A stretch of DNA of 64,000 nt, taken from contig NW_025408675.1 of assembly GCF_020360975.1 (NCBI RefSeq), positions 1,736,001 to 1,800,000 on the forward strand, in the 5' to 3' direction. How positions within the stretch are numbered: position 1 is the stretch's first letter; each line of letters starts with the position of its first letter. The DNA comes from Hirsutella rhossiliensis (taxonomy: Eukaryota > Ascomycota > Sordariomycetes > Hypocreales > Ophiocordycipitaceae). Of the stretch, positions 1 through 13,541 are shown piece by piece. Under the pieces are notes generated by a model, which was not told the DNA's origin, searched no databases, and was given only the letters and a program-made list of their open reading frames with translations. The position numbers and the translations under genes were made by a program.

Positions 1-839
1 ACGTTTAAGAAAAGCTATCCTTAAAGGCCCGCCTTAAGAGTCTATAAGAGGAGCTAATAGTATATATAAGAAGGTAACGTCTATAGCCGAAGAAAAGGAA
101 GAGGTTTTTCCCTTTAAAGGGCCCTTTATTTAATTAGGTTTTTCCCTTCTAAGAAGGCCCCCTTTCTTATAAGACTTTCCCCTCTTTAGGCCCCTATTCC
201 TTAAGTAGGTCTAAAAGAGCCTAGGGACCTAAAAGGGCCCTTGCTTTCCTTAAGTAAAGGGAGAAGTATAGAGCTAAGAACCTCCTCTATACGCTTACTA
301 GCCTAAAGCTATATTAGCTATACCTTTAAGGGGTAGGCTATAGCTAAGAGGGTATATCGCGAAGCGTAGCTTAACTTTATAGTTCTTAGAGATATCCCTT
401 AGTATAAAGGACTAAGGAAGCTAAAAATACCTAGTATAAAAGAAGGAAGAAGGAGCTAAAAAGAGGTATAGAAAGAAGGGTAGGGGTATAAAGGGAAGTA
501 AAAGTAGCGGTAGCTTCTTATAGAGGTAGCGAAAGATAAGATAGATATATTAGTAATAGCTAGAAAAGAGGGGAGAAACTAGTAAAAAGCTTAGTAGTTA
601 AAAGGATATTAATAGCTTCTTTAAGTAGGGTCTTCGTTATTAATTAAGATACTAGATAGGTATAAAGAGGGGTATTAGATAAAGGAAAGAAGGATAATTA
701 AGAAAATATAATAATTACTCCTTTACTTTTATTACTACTCTTATAAGAATTAAATCTCTCTACCTTACTAGTCCGACCCCTTACTTTTAAATTTACCTTT
801 ATATATTTTTATATACTTCTTATATCTCTTTACGCGAGA
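1..839 (+). mobile_element. Ty1/copia family G, copy G1: 3' end with LTR
   Basis: This is the 3' end of a copia-type element that enters from outside the window. Positions 1-354 are internal sequence and 355-839 is the LTR. The whole block is the reverse complement of 42963-43800 and of 23053-23900, so the element reads on the plus strand here and on the minus strand there. The junction of polypurine tract and LTR is visible as GCTAAGAGGGTA followed by TATCGCGAAGCG at 355. It is saturated by RIP and has no usable frame. The flank right of 839 belongs to LINE J, so G1 probably inserted into or truncated that LINE. Confidence 0.85.
355..839 (+). repeat. LTR of copia family G (3' LTR of G1)
   Basis: This LTR of about 485 bp begins TATCGCGAAGCG, the RIP form of TGTCGCGAAGCG, and ends near CGCGAGA. 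The same LTR occurs in the opposite orientation at 23053-23531, 42963-43440 and 48682-49159. Confidence 0.85.
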
Positions 840-869
840 TTTCTAAGCCTTATAAAAAACTATAAGGAT

Positions 870-2440
870 AGCCTTATACGCGTATTAAATAAAAAGGAAC
901 TTAAAGGAGTCTAGGCTAAGGGCTTTCTTATTAAAAGAGCTAATAATAGCCCTCTTAATCTCTAGGTCCTTTAGCCTTAGCTAGTCTTACTTAACTATAC
1001 CTTTACTACTTATATAACTTAGGGGCTCTTCTTTTTTTAGGCTTTAAGGGGGGCTAAAAAGAGGGCTAGGGCTAAGGTCTAAGGTTAGAAAAAAGGTTAT
1101 TAAGAAGGCCTTATATTTTTCTATAAAGGTATTAGCTTTTACCTTTATCCTATCTTTTATATATAAGATACTAAGAAGGGTAAGGTTAGCTTTAGCCTTA
1201 GTATAAGAAAAGGCTATAAAGATATCCTTTCTTATTACTTTTAGTAAAAAGCTCTCTTAGTATTACTTTTTAATAGCTTTAATAGTATACTTAAAGCTAT
1301 TTCGGGCCTTTATAAAGCTTTTCTTACTCTCCTTATCTTAAGCTAGCTTATAAGCTTATTAAGCTAGGCTTAGGGCTTTTTAAAACTAAGTTAGCTTATT
1401 AGTATATTAAGGCTTAGATCCTTTATAAGGCTTCTTTTTTAGTATTACTATATTTAAAGCCTTTATAAAGGTTATTATTAAAAGGGAAGCTATCCCTTTT
1501 AAGTCGTCCTTTTTATAGCCCTCTTTATAGCTATAAGGAGGTCTTATTCTTTCTTAGCTAAGTATTTTAAAAATACCTTTTAGTTTACTTTCTTATAATT
1601 ATAAGTAGTAGGCCTAGCTAGTAAGGGCCTATTAAGGCCCCTTAAGCTAGCTTTAAAGTCTATAAGCTTATAATCTAAGCTTATAGCTTTTAAGAAGTAG
1701 AATTTAGCTTAGGTTAGCTATTTAAAAGGGCTATAAAAAGTAAAGTCTATAACTAAGGCCCCTTTTAAGCCTTTCCTTTAATAGGTGCTTTTTTTAACTA
1801 CCTTAAGGTCTATTAATAAGGAAGCTTTATAGCGGTCGTAGTAGCTAATAAGGGCTTTTACTTTATAGGCCTTAAAGGGTTTTATAAAAGGGTTCTATTA
1901 AGGGTAGTATAGGTTAAAGTCCCTTATTAAAAGGAAGGGCTATTATAAGAGTTAGGCTATTAGTAGTAGCCTTTTTATTATAAGGGGCCCTTATTAGCGT
2001 TAGCTAGCTAAGGCCCCTTTAACCTCTTTTTTATTATATAGGTTAATAAAGGTAAATAATTTAATGCCTTTTACCTTTATAGCTTATATATTAAGATCGT
2101 AAAAAAGGTTAAAGCTAGGGCTAGCTTTTATTTAAGCTTCCTTCTTCTTATATACTATAACCCGAGGCCTCTTAACGAGCTTAGGAAAGTTAATAAAAAG
2201 GATAAGGGTTATAATATTATAACCTAAATACTATATAAGGATATAGCTATTATCGATCTTATAAAAGTAAGGCTCTTATAATAAGATAAGGTCTACTTTT
2301 ATTTCTAAGGCTTACTTTAAGATTAATTAGTTAGCTATTTCCTACTTATTAGTATTATACTATATAATACTAATAAAGTTATAGTTAGGCCTAAGGGGCC
2401 TAGGGGGCTTTAAAGGCCTTATAAGTATAAAGGGGCTAAG
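870..2440 (-). pseudogene. LINE ORF2 remnant: endonuclease and start of the RT region
   Basis: Read on the minus strand, this frame starts near 2440 with a segment that resembles the N-terminus of LINE endonucleases (QYNTNKSREIANQLI-like, then LILLQEPY after back-correcting RIP stops, about 2380-2260). Around 1925-1905 it reads RDFNLYYP, which corresponds to the catalytic GDFN-HHP motif with the glycine changed to arginine by a G-to-A change. Around 1730 it reads VIDFTF and around 1665 LDYKLIDF, matching the later IDLTF and SDH-type motifs. The family enzyme nicks target DNA to prime reverse transcription. Stops are all TAA or TAG. The reverse-transcriptase core would lie left of 870 and is missing from the window. 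Confidence 0.68.
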
Positions 2441-3880
2441 GCTATTAAGTATTAGTTATTCCCTTATAAACTCTATATTATACCTTATTAGTTATAAGGT
2501 GCTTTCCTTTATAGTTATAATATTAGACCTTAAAGTAAAAGTAGCCTTAGCTAGCTTTATAGCTAAGGTAGTTATAGTCCTTACTTAAGTGCTTTTTTAA
2601 GTAAGAAGTATACTTAATAACTTACTAATAAGTTTAAGGGTTATAGTAAAAGGAAAAGTACCTATAGTACTATATATATATAGTATATTCCTTATAAGCC
2701 TTAACTTAAATTTATAAGCTTATTATATAAAGTCTTTTTCTTTAGTATTTAGCCCTTATAGCCTTTAAAGGGACTATAAAAATAATAGATCCTACCTTTT
2801 ATATTAAGCCTAAGGTGCTTAGCTACCTAAGCTACCCTAGGATATCGATCCTATTAAAGGTTTTAGGTTTTATAATAAAGATATTAAGGATAAGGGTCTT
2901 TAAAAGGTTAAGGATACTTTAGGCTACTAACTTAGTCTAGCTAGTAAGAACGTCGGCCGATTTAATAGGTAGCTACTTAAGGTATAAAGACTACTTTTCC
3001 TATAACTTTAAAAGCTTCTTTACTATATATAGGGCCTTATTATTATAACTATATTACCTTTATTTAAAGTTAATAAAGCTAATATAGCTAGTTCCTTTAT
3101 AGCTTTATTAAGCTTATTATAAAAAGTAATAAGATTAATAGTAAGCGTTAGCGATTCCTTTTTTAGCTTTAAGATAAGTTAAAAGTCCCTTTTTACGTTC
3201 CTTTTAGCTAGGGCCTTAGTTAGGGTTTTTACCTAGGCTTTTACTAAGGCTTTAGCTAGGGTCTTAGCTAGGGCCTTAAGCGCTTTCTTTATAATACCCT
3301 TAGCTTATAAGCTTACTTTAAGGTTTCCTTAAGTAGCTTTAAGCTACTAAGCGGCCTTAGGCTAGTATAAGGGCTATTATAGGAGCTATTAGCGCTCTAA
3401 GGTTCTTATAGCTACCTTCTTAAGCCCTTTTATAAGGGTCTTATAAAAGGGTTTAATTTTTTAAGCTTCCTTAAAGGCCTAGAATACTTATTAAAGGAAG
3501 CCCTAAGCTTAGTCCCTAGGAAAGGGGTGCTAGGGCCTAGGCTAGGTCTACTATAAGTATTAAAATATAGGCTAGATAGGTATAGGGCTAATAGGGCTAT
3601 TAAAGTTAGCTCTCTTTTACTTCTTTATTTACTTTAAGGGCTAGTTAAGCTAAACGTAGCTAGCTTAAGGTATAGCTAAGCTAAGCTTAAAGAGGCTAGT
3701 CTTTAATATAAGCTAGGTATTATCTTCTATCTTTATATCCTCTAGGTCTTAGTCTTAGGTCCTAGGCCTTTCTAAGGTCCTTAGAGGGCGTTAGCCTTCT
3801 AAAGCTTCTTTTAAGTAGGCCTTAGCCTCTAAGGTACTTAATTTAACCCTTAAGTTAAAAGGGGGGAAGGGGAGTTAAAG
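2441..3880 (-). pseudogene. LINE ORF1 (gag-like) remnant
   Basis: A second degenerate minus-strand frame lies upstream of the endonuclease, where LINEs carry their RNA-binding ORF1. At about 3285-3195 it encodes an Ala/Leu/Lys-rich imperfect repeat (ALAKTLAKALVKA-like) expected to form a coiled coil; the DNA shows this as repeats of CTAGGGCCTTAG-like units. Near 2830-2700 a tract reads GSIIFIVPLKAIRAKY-like, which resembles the conserved segment before the zinc knuckles of Tad-type ORF1, but I cannot place the knuckles themselves with confidence after RIP. The product would coat the LINE RNA. Confidence 0.5.
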
Positions 3881-4087
3881 TTAAAGGGGCCCCTTAGTTA
3901 GGTCTAGGCTAGGTCCTATTAGTAAGGGGTATATACCCTTAGTTAGTAAAAGTAAAGAAGAGTTTTCTACTTATATAAAAGAGAACCTTACTTAATTTAT
4001 AATCTTTAATAGTATTTTATTTACTTACTAGTAGTTATATAAAGCTATACTTAAGGGGGCGTAATATATTATTTATAAGAGTTCTAA

Positions 4088-5271
4088 GGAAGGTAAGTAT
4101 ATTCTAGCTATATTACTTTCTTATAATCTCCTTCTTTATCTAGATTATTTAATTTAGTAGCTTCCTTTTCTTTTTTAAAGTTAGCGTTATCCTTAACTAC
4201 TTTAACGTTAGTTTTTTCTTTTATTTCCTTATCTAGCCCCTCTTTTTAAGATTATTAAGAAGGGGGGATTTAGATCTTTTTAATTAGCTAACGTTAAAAA
4301 AGGAAGAGAGGCTATTAATCCTTCTTTCTATTAAAAAAACTAGATTTATCGAAAATTATATCCCTTATTAAAATAATCTTTTATAAAAAACGAATCTAGA
4401 TTTAAATAAGATTTATAGAATTATAGCTAATAAGGTAATTAATAAAGGCTCTAAGATTAAGCTTTTATCTTCTTCTTCCTTTTTAGCTATATATTAGTAG
4501 TTATAGCGTATACTTTATAGCTATAGGTATAAAGGTAAGCTAGTAAGGCCCTGCTTTTTTATAAAGAGCTTAAAGGGTAATTTTTAGTCTATTTCTTCGT
4601 TTAGTTACCTAGGGTCCTTAGGGTCCTTAAGGGTCTAGTTTTAAAGGTAATAGGCGGTATTAACGACTTCCCTTTAATTATTATAAGGAAGCCTTATAGT
4701 AAGTCTTATTATATAGGCCCTTTTTATTATAATACCCTTTAATCTTTCTACCCTTTTATTTTAAGCCTAGGTATTTAATACTAATAAGAGGGGTAAAATA
4801 CCCCCTTTTTAAAGCTAATTTAAGATATCCTTTATAAATAGCTCCTTATTAAACTATATCTTCTTTACCTTATAGCTAAAGTAGGATTTTATTTAGTTAA
4901 TAAAGTCTTAGAGGGTAAACTAGTTATACTTACTTAAGTAGGTCTATAAGAAATAGGGGAAAACTATCCTTAAAAAGGCGTCTATAAAAAATATTACGTT
5001 AATAAAGCTTTCTTAATCTTAAAAGATATCGGTCTAATTAACTTAAATTTCTTTATATAGCTAATCCGGCTATAAAAGGGTTCGTTTAGAAATTTATTTC
5101 TTAGTCTTTCCTTAGCTATAGTATTTATATTTAATAGTCTTTAGGTCTTTTATTTATATACTTTATTATTAGCTTAGCTTATATAAAGCTAGGGGGCCTA
5201 GGTAACTAAGTAATATATACTAAAAAAGACCGTCTTCTTATACTACTAAAAGAGGGTCCTTAGAACCTACT
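4088..5271 (-). pseudogene. Copia family G, copy G4: integrase region, left half of a split element
   Basis: This block is colinear with 45570-46745 of the full copia element G3 and with 25810-26211 of G2, and encodes the linker and integrase part of copia Pol on the minus strand. About 4730-4800 corresponds to the NGRVE-type motif of copia integrases. It ends at 5271 exactly where the A1 LTR starts, and the missing half resumes at 37682 (G5). The five bases CTACT occur on both sides (5267-5271 and 37682-37686), as expected for the target duplication of A1. The left edge near 4088 is a truncation. Confidence 0.78.
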
Positions 5272-5647
5272 TTAATAAGTAAGATTATACCCTTATAGAT
5301 ATTAGCCTATTAAAGGGATAAGTCCCTTAGTACTCCCTATCTAACTTCCTTCTAAGTATACTTAAAGGCTTTATAAAGACCTTAATTATCTAATAAAGTA
5401 TCTTCTTTAATTATAGTTAATTTAAATTTTTTCTATTTCTTTTTTAAAGTAAAGGCTATTAGTTACGTAACTTTAATAAAGATAAAGAGGTATAGAGTAA
5501 AGAAATTTCTAAGACTTATATTAATAACCTAAGACCCTTAGAGCTATATATAAGTCTAATAATTAGATAATTATATAGTTAATTACTCTATTAATCCTTA
5601 GCCGTATACTATATATACTTTAGGTTTATACCTCTATCCCTATTAAA
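5272..5647 (+). repeat. 5' LTR of A1
   Basis: The LTR is 376 bp and runs from TTAATAAGTAAG to CTATTAAA; its ends form a short inverted repeat (TTTAATAAG and CTTATTAAA, counting the preceding T). Copies of 375 bp are at 37307-37681, 55241-55615 and, inverted and split, at 53753-54700. Confidence 0.88.
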
Positions 5648-5699
5648 ACTAATTTCTAAGGTATAAACTTATTATTTTATTCTATTTATATAGTAATAA

Positions 5700-7450
5700 G
5701 TAGCTTTAGAAAGCTAAGAATACCTAGAAAATAATAGTACTATTTAGAAAAATAAATCTAAGGATTTAATAATTAAAGTAGTAACTACCTTAATAGCTAG
5801 AGTTAAGGACCTAATAAAGTAATAGGCTTACTAGGAAATAAATAATTAAATAATACTTTTACTAATAGTAAAGGAAAAGTAATAAGCTTATACTAAAAAG
5901 CCTTAAGCTCTTATTATTAGCTTTATAACCTTTAATACTAGCGACTTAGTTAAGAAACTATAATCCTTATATAATACTTTAAAAGATATAAATAATAATA
6001 ATAATATAATCTAAACTATTTTAAAACCCTACTAAGACCTCTTACTTATATATATATTAATAATACTAATATAGGTATTAATAAGGGATACCTTAATAAC
6101 CTTAACCTTAGCTCTTTATTATATAATAGCTTATAGAAAACGCCTACCTTCCTTTAATAGATAAGAAAGTAAGTAATAAGGTAGTTATAATAAAATATCT
6201 TTTAACTTTAAAAGCTTTGCCTTTAAATTTTATAACCTTATAATTTATAGGTATACTATATCTAGAAACGCTAGCTATTAAAAGGGATTATTTAATCCTA
6301 TTATTAGTAATATAAAAATAAATAAGGTAGATAATAATAAGATTACTAATAAACTTAGAGATATACTTATTAAAAGCTAAGATAACCTTAAAAGAAAACT
6401 CTACTAACTATAACTCTTACTTATTAGTAAATTTAATAGTAAAAATATAACTAAATTCCTTAAAAAGTTTAAATAAGAGATATATATTAACTATATTTAT
6501 AATAAGGATAAAATAAACTAGCTCGAAGTTTATATCTCCTTAATATAAGCCCTTACTATTAAAATTCTTATAAATAGACTTACTTAAAAAGAAGTATAAA
6601 AGAGACTACTTTAATACTATAATATATATAATATTAAATAACTAGAAACTACTAACGACCGCTTAAACTATTATAATACTAAAAAGCCTAAAACTATTAT
6701 AAAAGTTATAAAATAGCTTAGTCTTTACTTATATTTATAGTATAAGGTATAACTTAATAGCTAGGAAGGATCTATAGTTTAGTTATACTTTATTTACTAT
6801 ATAATACTAAAGGAACTTATTATTAATATTATAGAAAGAAATAAAAAGATATTTAAAGTTATCTTAAAACTCTTATATAAAAGCTTTATCTATAAATTTA
6901 ATAACTACTTAGTACCTTACTAAGACGTTAAGCGATAGGATATAGTATCTAAAGTCTATAATTAAAAGCTTAAGAACCTAAAGAAAGACTATCTCTTTAA
7001 GGAAATTAAAAAAGTAATAAAGGAAGCTAAATCTAATAAAGGTAAAGAAAAACTTCTTAAAGAGTTAAAGTAAATAAATAAAAAACCTATATAGCCTATA
7101 AAAGAGATCTTAGACTTAATAAAAGCCTTTAAAGATATAAAGATTAACCTTACTTATTAGTAAGAGTAGATATTTAACTAGCTTAATAAAGAATAAAGAT
7201 ATATTAGTAGTAAAAGTAACTCTTTAAGTTATAGATAAGGAAATAGTATAAATACTATTAGATTTTACTACGTATTTAATTAATATATATAGTTTTAGGT
7301 TAATACTTTTAACTAGCTTAAGAGATACCTTTATTATAATAAAAAAGGATACTACCTTAATAAGTATAAGGTATACTCTTAGGACTATAAGATTAGATTT
7401 ATAATATATAAAGTAGTAAATAGGACTCTTTACCTTAAAATAAAAGATAA
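5700..7450 (+). pseudogene. gag remnant of A1
   Basis: This plus-strand degenerate frame lies between the 5' LTR and the protease, the position of gag in gypsy elements. The best part is about 6200-7130, where stops are only TAA/TAG and the sequence reads like a helical capsid (for example KFLKKFKQEIYINYIYNK). Around 7260-7330 a FYYVFN-like tract resembles a RIP-damaged CCHC zinc knuckle, but the cysteines would need several RIP reversals. The same region is at 55670-57420 in A2 with many independent transitions. The protein would package the element RNA. Confidence 0.6.
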
Positions 7451-7499
7451 TAAAAGCGTAATTCCCTTAATACTTACTAATAAGTTCTCTTAAATAAGT

Positions 7500-10400
7500 A
7501 TATATATTTAAAGGCTTATTATATACTAAGTAAATATATAGCTAGACTCCTTTATATTACTACTTATAAAATAGGTTAAAGCTATAGTTATATTATCTTA
7601 CTTAAATTAAGCTATAAGTAAAAGAGAATCTAGTTTCTTAAACTAGTTTTAAAAATATAAAAGCTTATATAAGTAAAAGCTAAGGAATTTAAAAGTAAGT
7701 AATATAAGAAAAATGTAAGAAGGATATCGGTTATTATAATTATAGATAATATATAATAAAGTAATATATATAATTAAATAATCTATATAACTATAATAAG
7801 GATTAATAACTTTAAAAGGAAAAGATAAAGAGCTAAAATAGATATAAAAGATATTAAAATAATAAGAATAGTAAAACCTAGCTTAAAGATTATCCTTATA
7901 TACTATAAATATAAAGTAGATCTAAATAAGAAGTTTAATAGACTTATAAATAAAATTATTAAAGAAATTATATATAAAAGAATCCTAATCCCTTTAAATT
8001 ACTTAATTACTTTATTCCTTAACTAAGTAAGAGACTTAGTATAAGATATATAGATATAGCCTTAGGTATAGAAAACACTAAATTCTAAACCTTAGAAAAA
8101 GTAAAGAGTAATATAAGACCTTATAAAGCTATAATAATAGTTATAAAAGTAGCTAAAGATAATATAAAGAGTAGTTTACTCCTTTTTATATATCTATAAG
8201 GAAAACTCGCTATAGCTTTAATATAAGTTAAAGAATAAAATAAAGAATACTAAGTTAAACCGGTTAAGCTTACTTACCTTACTTATAAAGAATTAAATTA
8301 TAAGTGCCTTAAAGTCTAATAAATATTAAAGGAAGTTAGGTTTATAGCTAATAGAATTAGTATAATATAACTAGCTTAAGGACTATCTAATTAATAAACT
8401 TTAAAGGTAATAAAACTAAGGAAAGATAAATTTATTATATAGGAAGTAGTACTCTTAATAAGATATTAAGAGATAACTTTAAAGGACCTTATAGCGATTC
8501 TTATAATATATATAAATATAGTCTTTATACCCTTTTACTTACTTAAGTATATATAAGACCTACCTTATATTTAAGTATAGCTAAGTAGCTAGAAAGCTAA
8601 AGTTTTAAGCGCTTTAATCGATACTAAGTTTAAAGGAAACCTTATTATTAAAAGATATATAAATATATATAGGCTTAAAATCCTACTAATAAGAGTATTA
8701 ATAACAGCGTATACTAAGTCCCTTATAAATATAGTTAGGGAGGTAAAAGCTAATCTCTATCTAAGTATAGCTTAAATACTAATTTATTTTTATATTATAC
8801 TAGATAAAGTCTTAGTCTCCCTTATTCTAGGAATACTTTTTATTAAAGCCGTGTATATATTATTTAATTATTCTTTAAGGAACAGGGATATATAAGTTAA
8901 ATATTAGATTAGTACTATCTAAGTAGTTATATTAGTAGTAGGAGCTATTAAATAAAGGCTTTTAAATAAGGTCGATATAGTAAAATCCTTTTAGACTATA
9001 ACCTTAATAGTTAATAAAGATATATATAAAAGACTAAAGCTTAAGGAGACTATATAAAAAATAGCTACCTAGCTCCTAAGAAATTATTTTTAGACTTTAG
9101 TAATAAAATTTAAAGAAGATAACTTAAGAGCTACTTTATAATTATAAAGAAAACCCTTTTTAGATACCTTAATAGCTAAGATTCTCTTACTAAGAAGTAA
9201 GATCCTTAGTTATAAAAGGGGCGCTAACTAAGTCCTTAACCTAGCCTATACTAGTATAAATAAGCCTTTAATAGTATTAGTATAATAGTAATTAATTATA
9301 AACGAAAAAGATAAGGCGATTCTACCTATTAAAACTAAAATAGTAAAAGAGATTATTAAGGTTATAGTTATAAAAGCTATAAGAGAATTAAAGAAAAATA
9401 TTATTAAAGCTAGAAAGAAGTTTAGAAAGAACTAAAAGGTTAAAGTTAAGATAAGGAGGAAACGACCTATTAGATTATATAATCTAAGGGTTAATACTCT
9501 CTTTAAAAGAAAAGTAAATAAGATTAACCTTATTAATAATACTTTATTAAATAGCTTAATATTAAAAGGGGACCCTAACTAAGAAAAAAACTAAATAAAA
9601 TACTATTAAAGATAAGATATACCTTAGACCCTACCTAGAATACTTAATAGGAAATTTCTTAAGTATATAAAAAGGAAAGTAGCTAATATAAAACAGACTT
9701 AAAGTAATTTATAAATAATTTAAAGGTTTTCTTATAAAGGTAGAAATCTAAATCTTTAATAGTATTTTATTTAATAAGGAAGTAGCGTTATCCTAGGACT
9801 TTATAAAAAGAAGTAAAGTTAACCTAGCTATAACCTTTTTATAGGTTAGTAAGATAATAAAATATAAAGTATAGTAAGTAGCCTTAATTTTAATCTTAAA
9901 GGTAATAGAGTAGAAAGTTATCGATATCCTTAAAATTAAATTAAAAATAAGAGTCCTTAAAAAGGGGCATAGGCCTTATAAGAACCCTTTTTTCCTTATA
10001 GTAAAGAAAGATAAAGGACTATACTTAATTAATTCCGCTATATATATAAATATAGTTATAATAAGAGATATAAACCTACTACTAAGAATAAATAGGTTTA
10101 GTAACTACTTCTTAATATATAAGATCCTTTCCCTCTTAAACCTTTTTTTAAGCTATAATTAGATCCCTTTTAATATTAAAAGCTATAACTTAACGATATT
10201 TATAATACTTATTAGCCTCTTATATATATATATACTCCCTTAAAGGGTTATAAACTTAGTTAGCTAGTTTATAAGGATAATATAAAGAATCTTATAAGAC
10301 CTTATATTAAATATCTATAAGAATTTCCTTAATAATATAAGTATTAAGGGGCTTAATATAATATATAATAATAAAAAGGTAGTACTAAAAGTAGGGAGAT

Positions 10401-12800
10401 TTATTTTTAAATACTTTATTAACCTTAATAAAGTCCTAGTTAATATTAAACTCTTTAGTTATATAATTATAAGGGCTAAATCGAAATTCTATTAATAAGT
10501 AACTAAAGTTATTAGTTATATTTATAAAATAAATAAAAGGCGCCTTATAAAAGCTAAAGTTATTAAGATTAAAGAATAAATAAGATACCTTAATATAATA
10601 TATAATTAAGCTTTCCTTAGTATTATAAGATACTATTAAATCTAGACTAAATCGTTTACTATCTTAGTAAAACCCCTTATATACTTACTAAAGAAAGAAT
10701 TTTATTAAGAGTAAGGAAATAAATAAGTAAAAGTAATAGCTACCCTTAAGGAAGCTATTACTAATCTAGTCTTTTTAGTATCCCTTAATATTAGACTAGG
10801 AAGAAGAGATATTATTCTAATATATAATACTAGTTTACTTAGCTAGGGAGTAGTCTTAATATAAATTATTAATAGAAAGAAGCGCCTTATAAGGTTTAAA
10901 AGTAAAATATAGTTATTAGTAGAAACTAAATATAATATAATAAAGAAGGAGTATAAGGCTATAGTAAGTACGCTTAAGAGACTAAGAATAAACCTATATA
11001 GTATATATTTTATCCTAGGAACTAATATATAGGTCTTAGTTAATTAACTAAAAGGTACCCTTAAAAATATCCTTAAAGCTATAGTAACTTATTAAATAAG
11101 CTATATTTTCCTCTTTAACTTTATTATATAATACGTCGAAGGTAAGAAGAATAGTATAGTTAATAGACTTTTAAGAACGCTTAAAAGACCTTCTAATATA
11201 TTAAATAAGGAAATAAAAGGCGATATTAAATAGTTTATAAACTTTTACTTAAATATAGTATAAAGGACTAAGCTATAAGGGGACTACTTAAAGGAATTAA
11301 GGATAATTATAAACTTCCTTTAAACGTTAAAACGGCCGGAGGGCCTTTTTAAATAAGACTATAAGAAGCTATGCTTAAAGAGTTTAAATTTCTATATTAA
11401 AGATTAAAAGCTTTAGCGACTTCCTAAGAAGGAAGAAAGGGGACCTATATTAGTTATAGATAACCCTTAAAAAAATAGAAAAGGATTATTATAAAGTACT
11501 ATATATAAATAGGATATAAAGGATAATAAGTTATATATTTATTCGTAAAGAATAGGTATTAATAGGCTAGCCTTTAGAATAATATATATAGTATAATCTA
11601 TTCTTATAAAAACTACTACTACTTTATAACTAAGAGACCCTAGGAAGTTATAACCGCGACCGCGCCTAGCTACCTTATAAGTAAAATTTACTTTAATAGC
11701 TAGTATATACTATTTAATTATAAGTATTTATACTTTATAAAAGTATAAGACGACCTTATTAAATAAATAGAAGTAACCTTAGTTAAAGAAATTACTATAG
11801 GAGCTATAACTATATTTATACTCTTTATTATTTATAAGTATAGTATAATACTATACGTTATAATAAATAAAGGGCCTAAAATAAAGAAAGACTTTAAGTA
11901 TATCTTAAATAATATAAGCATTAAAGTTATTTAAACTTTAGTATCTAATTTAAAGGTAAACGCGGTAGTAAAATAATAGTATTAAAGGTTAATAATAGTA
12001 CTTATAAAAATAGTAAAGAAAAAGAGTAAGTAGATTAAATACCTTAACTAAGTAATCCTTATAGACTAAATAGTAGTTAAAGAGTCTTATAGAATATTAG
12101 CTTTTTACTTACTATATAAATAGGAACTAGTACTACCTTTTAAGGTAGAGTACTTAACTTAGCGACTAATCGACTAAAATAAAGTAAAGATAAAAGAAGA
12201 ATTATTTAAAGTATAAGTATAAGTTTTAAAAAGGAAAGAAAAAGAAATAAAAGAAGCTAAGAAAAAAATAATAAGATATTAGAATTAATTAATAAAAAGG
12301 ATAGATAAAGCTAATAAGTATATAATAAGGAAAGAAAGCTTATAACTTAGAGACCTTATCTTACTATTTAATATAAGATAATTAAATAATCTAAGGAGGT
12401 AAGCTAAGTATTAAATAAAGTAGAACGGTCTTTTTTAAGTAGTATTACGCTTAGAGTAGTTTAAGGTATATAGGATTAAGACTTTAGATAGAATTATACT
12501 AATTAAGATAATCTTATAAGAGTATTTAAAAAAGTTTAAAAAGGATAAAGAAGGTTAATAGTACTTTATTATAGACGACTAGTTACTTTAAGATATAATT
12601 ACTCTTAATAATAAGAGGAAGGAAGAAATAATAAATATAGTAGATAATTTACTACTTTTACTAAGTAAAGAAGCCTTAGATTAAATAGTACTATAGTTAT
12701 AATAACTCCTTAATAAACCTTAAAAGGATTAAAGCTAAGAAGAGGAAGAAGAGACTATAAATACCTAAGAAAGGCCTAAGGTATATAATCGAGGTTTAGC
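7500..12800 (+). pseudogene. pol remnant of A1: protease, reverse transcriptase, RNase H, integrase
   Basis: Domains can be read in gypsy order. The aspartic protease lies at about 8600-8880 (ALIDTKFKGNLI, from an IDTG-type active site). Reverse transcriptase is at about 9950-10480, with RPYKNPFFLIVKKDKGL near 9970 and INLVSQFIRI-like text near 10255. The catalytic FLDD motif at about 10328-10336 now reads FLNN, two Asp-to-Asn changes of RIP type. RNase H follows at about 10760-11120 and integrase at about 11450-12300, with a long C-terminal tail to about 12750. Order, spacing and the RPYKNPFFLV signature fit the Ty3/gypsy Pol common in Pezizomycotina. It cannot be functional because dozens of stops interrupt it. 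Confidence 0.78.
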
Positions 12801-13541
12801 TACTATAACTTAATGAAGTAAAAAAAGATCTCTATATAAGAGCCTTAAAAACGCTAATTTAATAAGAAAAGGAAGAGGTAAAAAGGAGCTAGGAAGGAAA
12901 AGGTAGTAAAAATAAAAATATATAACTATTATAAGAAGTATACTAAAACCTAACTAATAACTAAGGTACTATTTAACTATTTAATTAAAGGACGACTATA
13001 GTAGCTAAGATATTTATAAGCGCCCTACTTACTATTTTATCTCTTTAAATTTTATACTAAATGCTCCTTAAGTAAATAAAGATAATATTTCCTACCCTTC
13101 CTTAATAGTAACTTACTTTTTATTACCTTAAAGAATATAAATAAAAATATAATTAAATAATAAAGTAAGAAAATAAATATTCTTACTACTTATCTTTTTT
13201 AAGAATAAGACTTTTTACTTTATAAATAGGAACGTTTATTCTTTATTATAAAGGGGGAGACTTATTATAGCGAAAATAAACGCGCTTATAAGATAAATTT
13301 TAATATATTTTCGACTTACTAAATTAAGCGTATATAACCTTAAGAGAAAATCTTTTACTATTAAAGATAGTAATTAAATAAGGCTACTTACTCTTAGTAA
13401 ACCTAATATAGACTACTATAAAGTAAACTTAAAGACTATTTAATTATTACTTAAGAGATAGCTCGTTAAACTTATATAATCTTTTTCTAGGTAAAATAAG
13501 TATAAGGTTAATTTCCTCCCTTTCCTTTAAATCCTTAGTAG
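12801..13541. other. A1 sequence downstream of integrase
   Basis: This stretch is colinear with 63330-64000 of A2, so it is part of element A, but I recognise no domain. A purine run at 13250-13258 (AAGGGGGAG) resembles a polypurine tract, yet no LTR follows: the next sequence is unlike the A LTR. Element A therefore extends past its pol gene for an unknown distance, possibly with a further gene. Confidence 0.5.

Larger units (their letters stand above)
840..3900 (-). mobile_element. Non-LTR retrotransposon (LINE) family J, RIP-degraded, 3' truncated
   Basis: The minus strand reads as a two-ORF LINE of the Tad/I-like type known from ascomycetes: a gag-like ORF1 (about 2440-3880) followed by ORF2 with an apurinic-type endonuclease (about 1450-2440) and then the start of a reverse-transcriptase region that is cut off at 840 by the copia LTR of G1. 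No second copy exists in the window. The right end near 3880-3900 is not sharp. Positions 3900-4087 hold nothing that I recognise. Family assignment rests on endonuclease motifs in a heavily mutated frame. Confidence 0.7.

Noticed and set aside
3990..4020. A fragment of element A (22-bp match to 9752-9773)
   Set aside because: A single short match in A+T-rich DNA with no colinear flanks is not enough to call a fragment.
13250..13300. A 3' LTR of element A directly after the purine run
   Set aside because: The sequence after the run does not match the 375-bp A LTR, and A2 shows the same non-LTR sequence to the window end.
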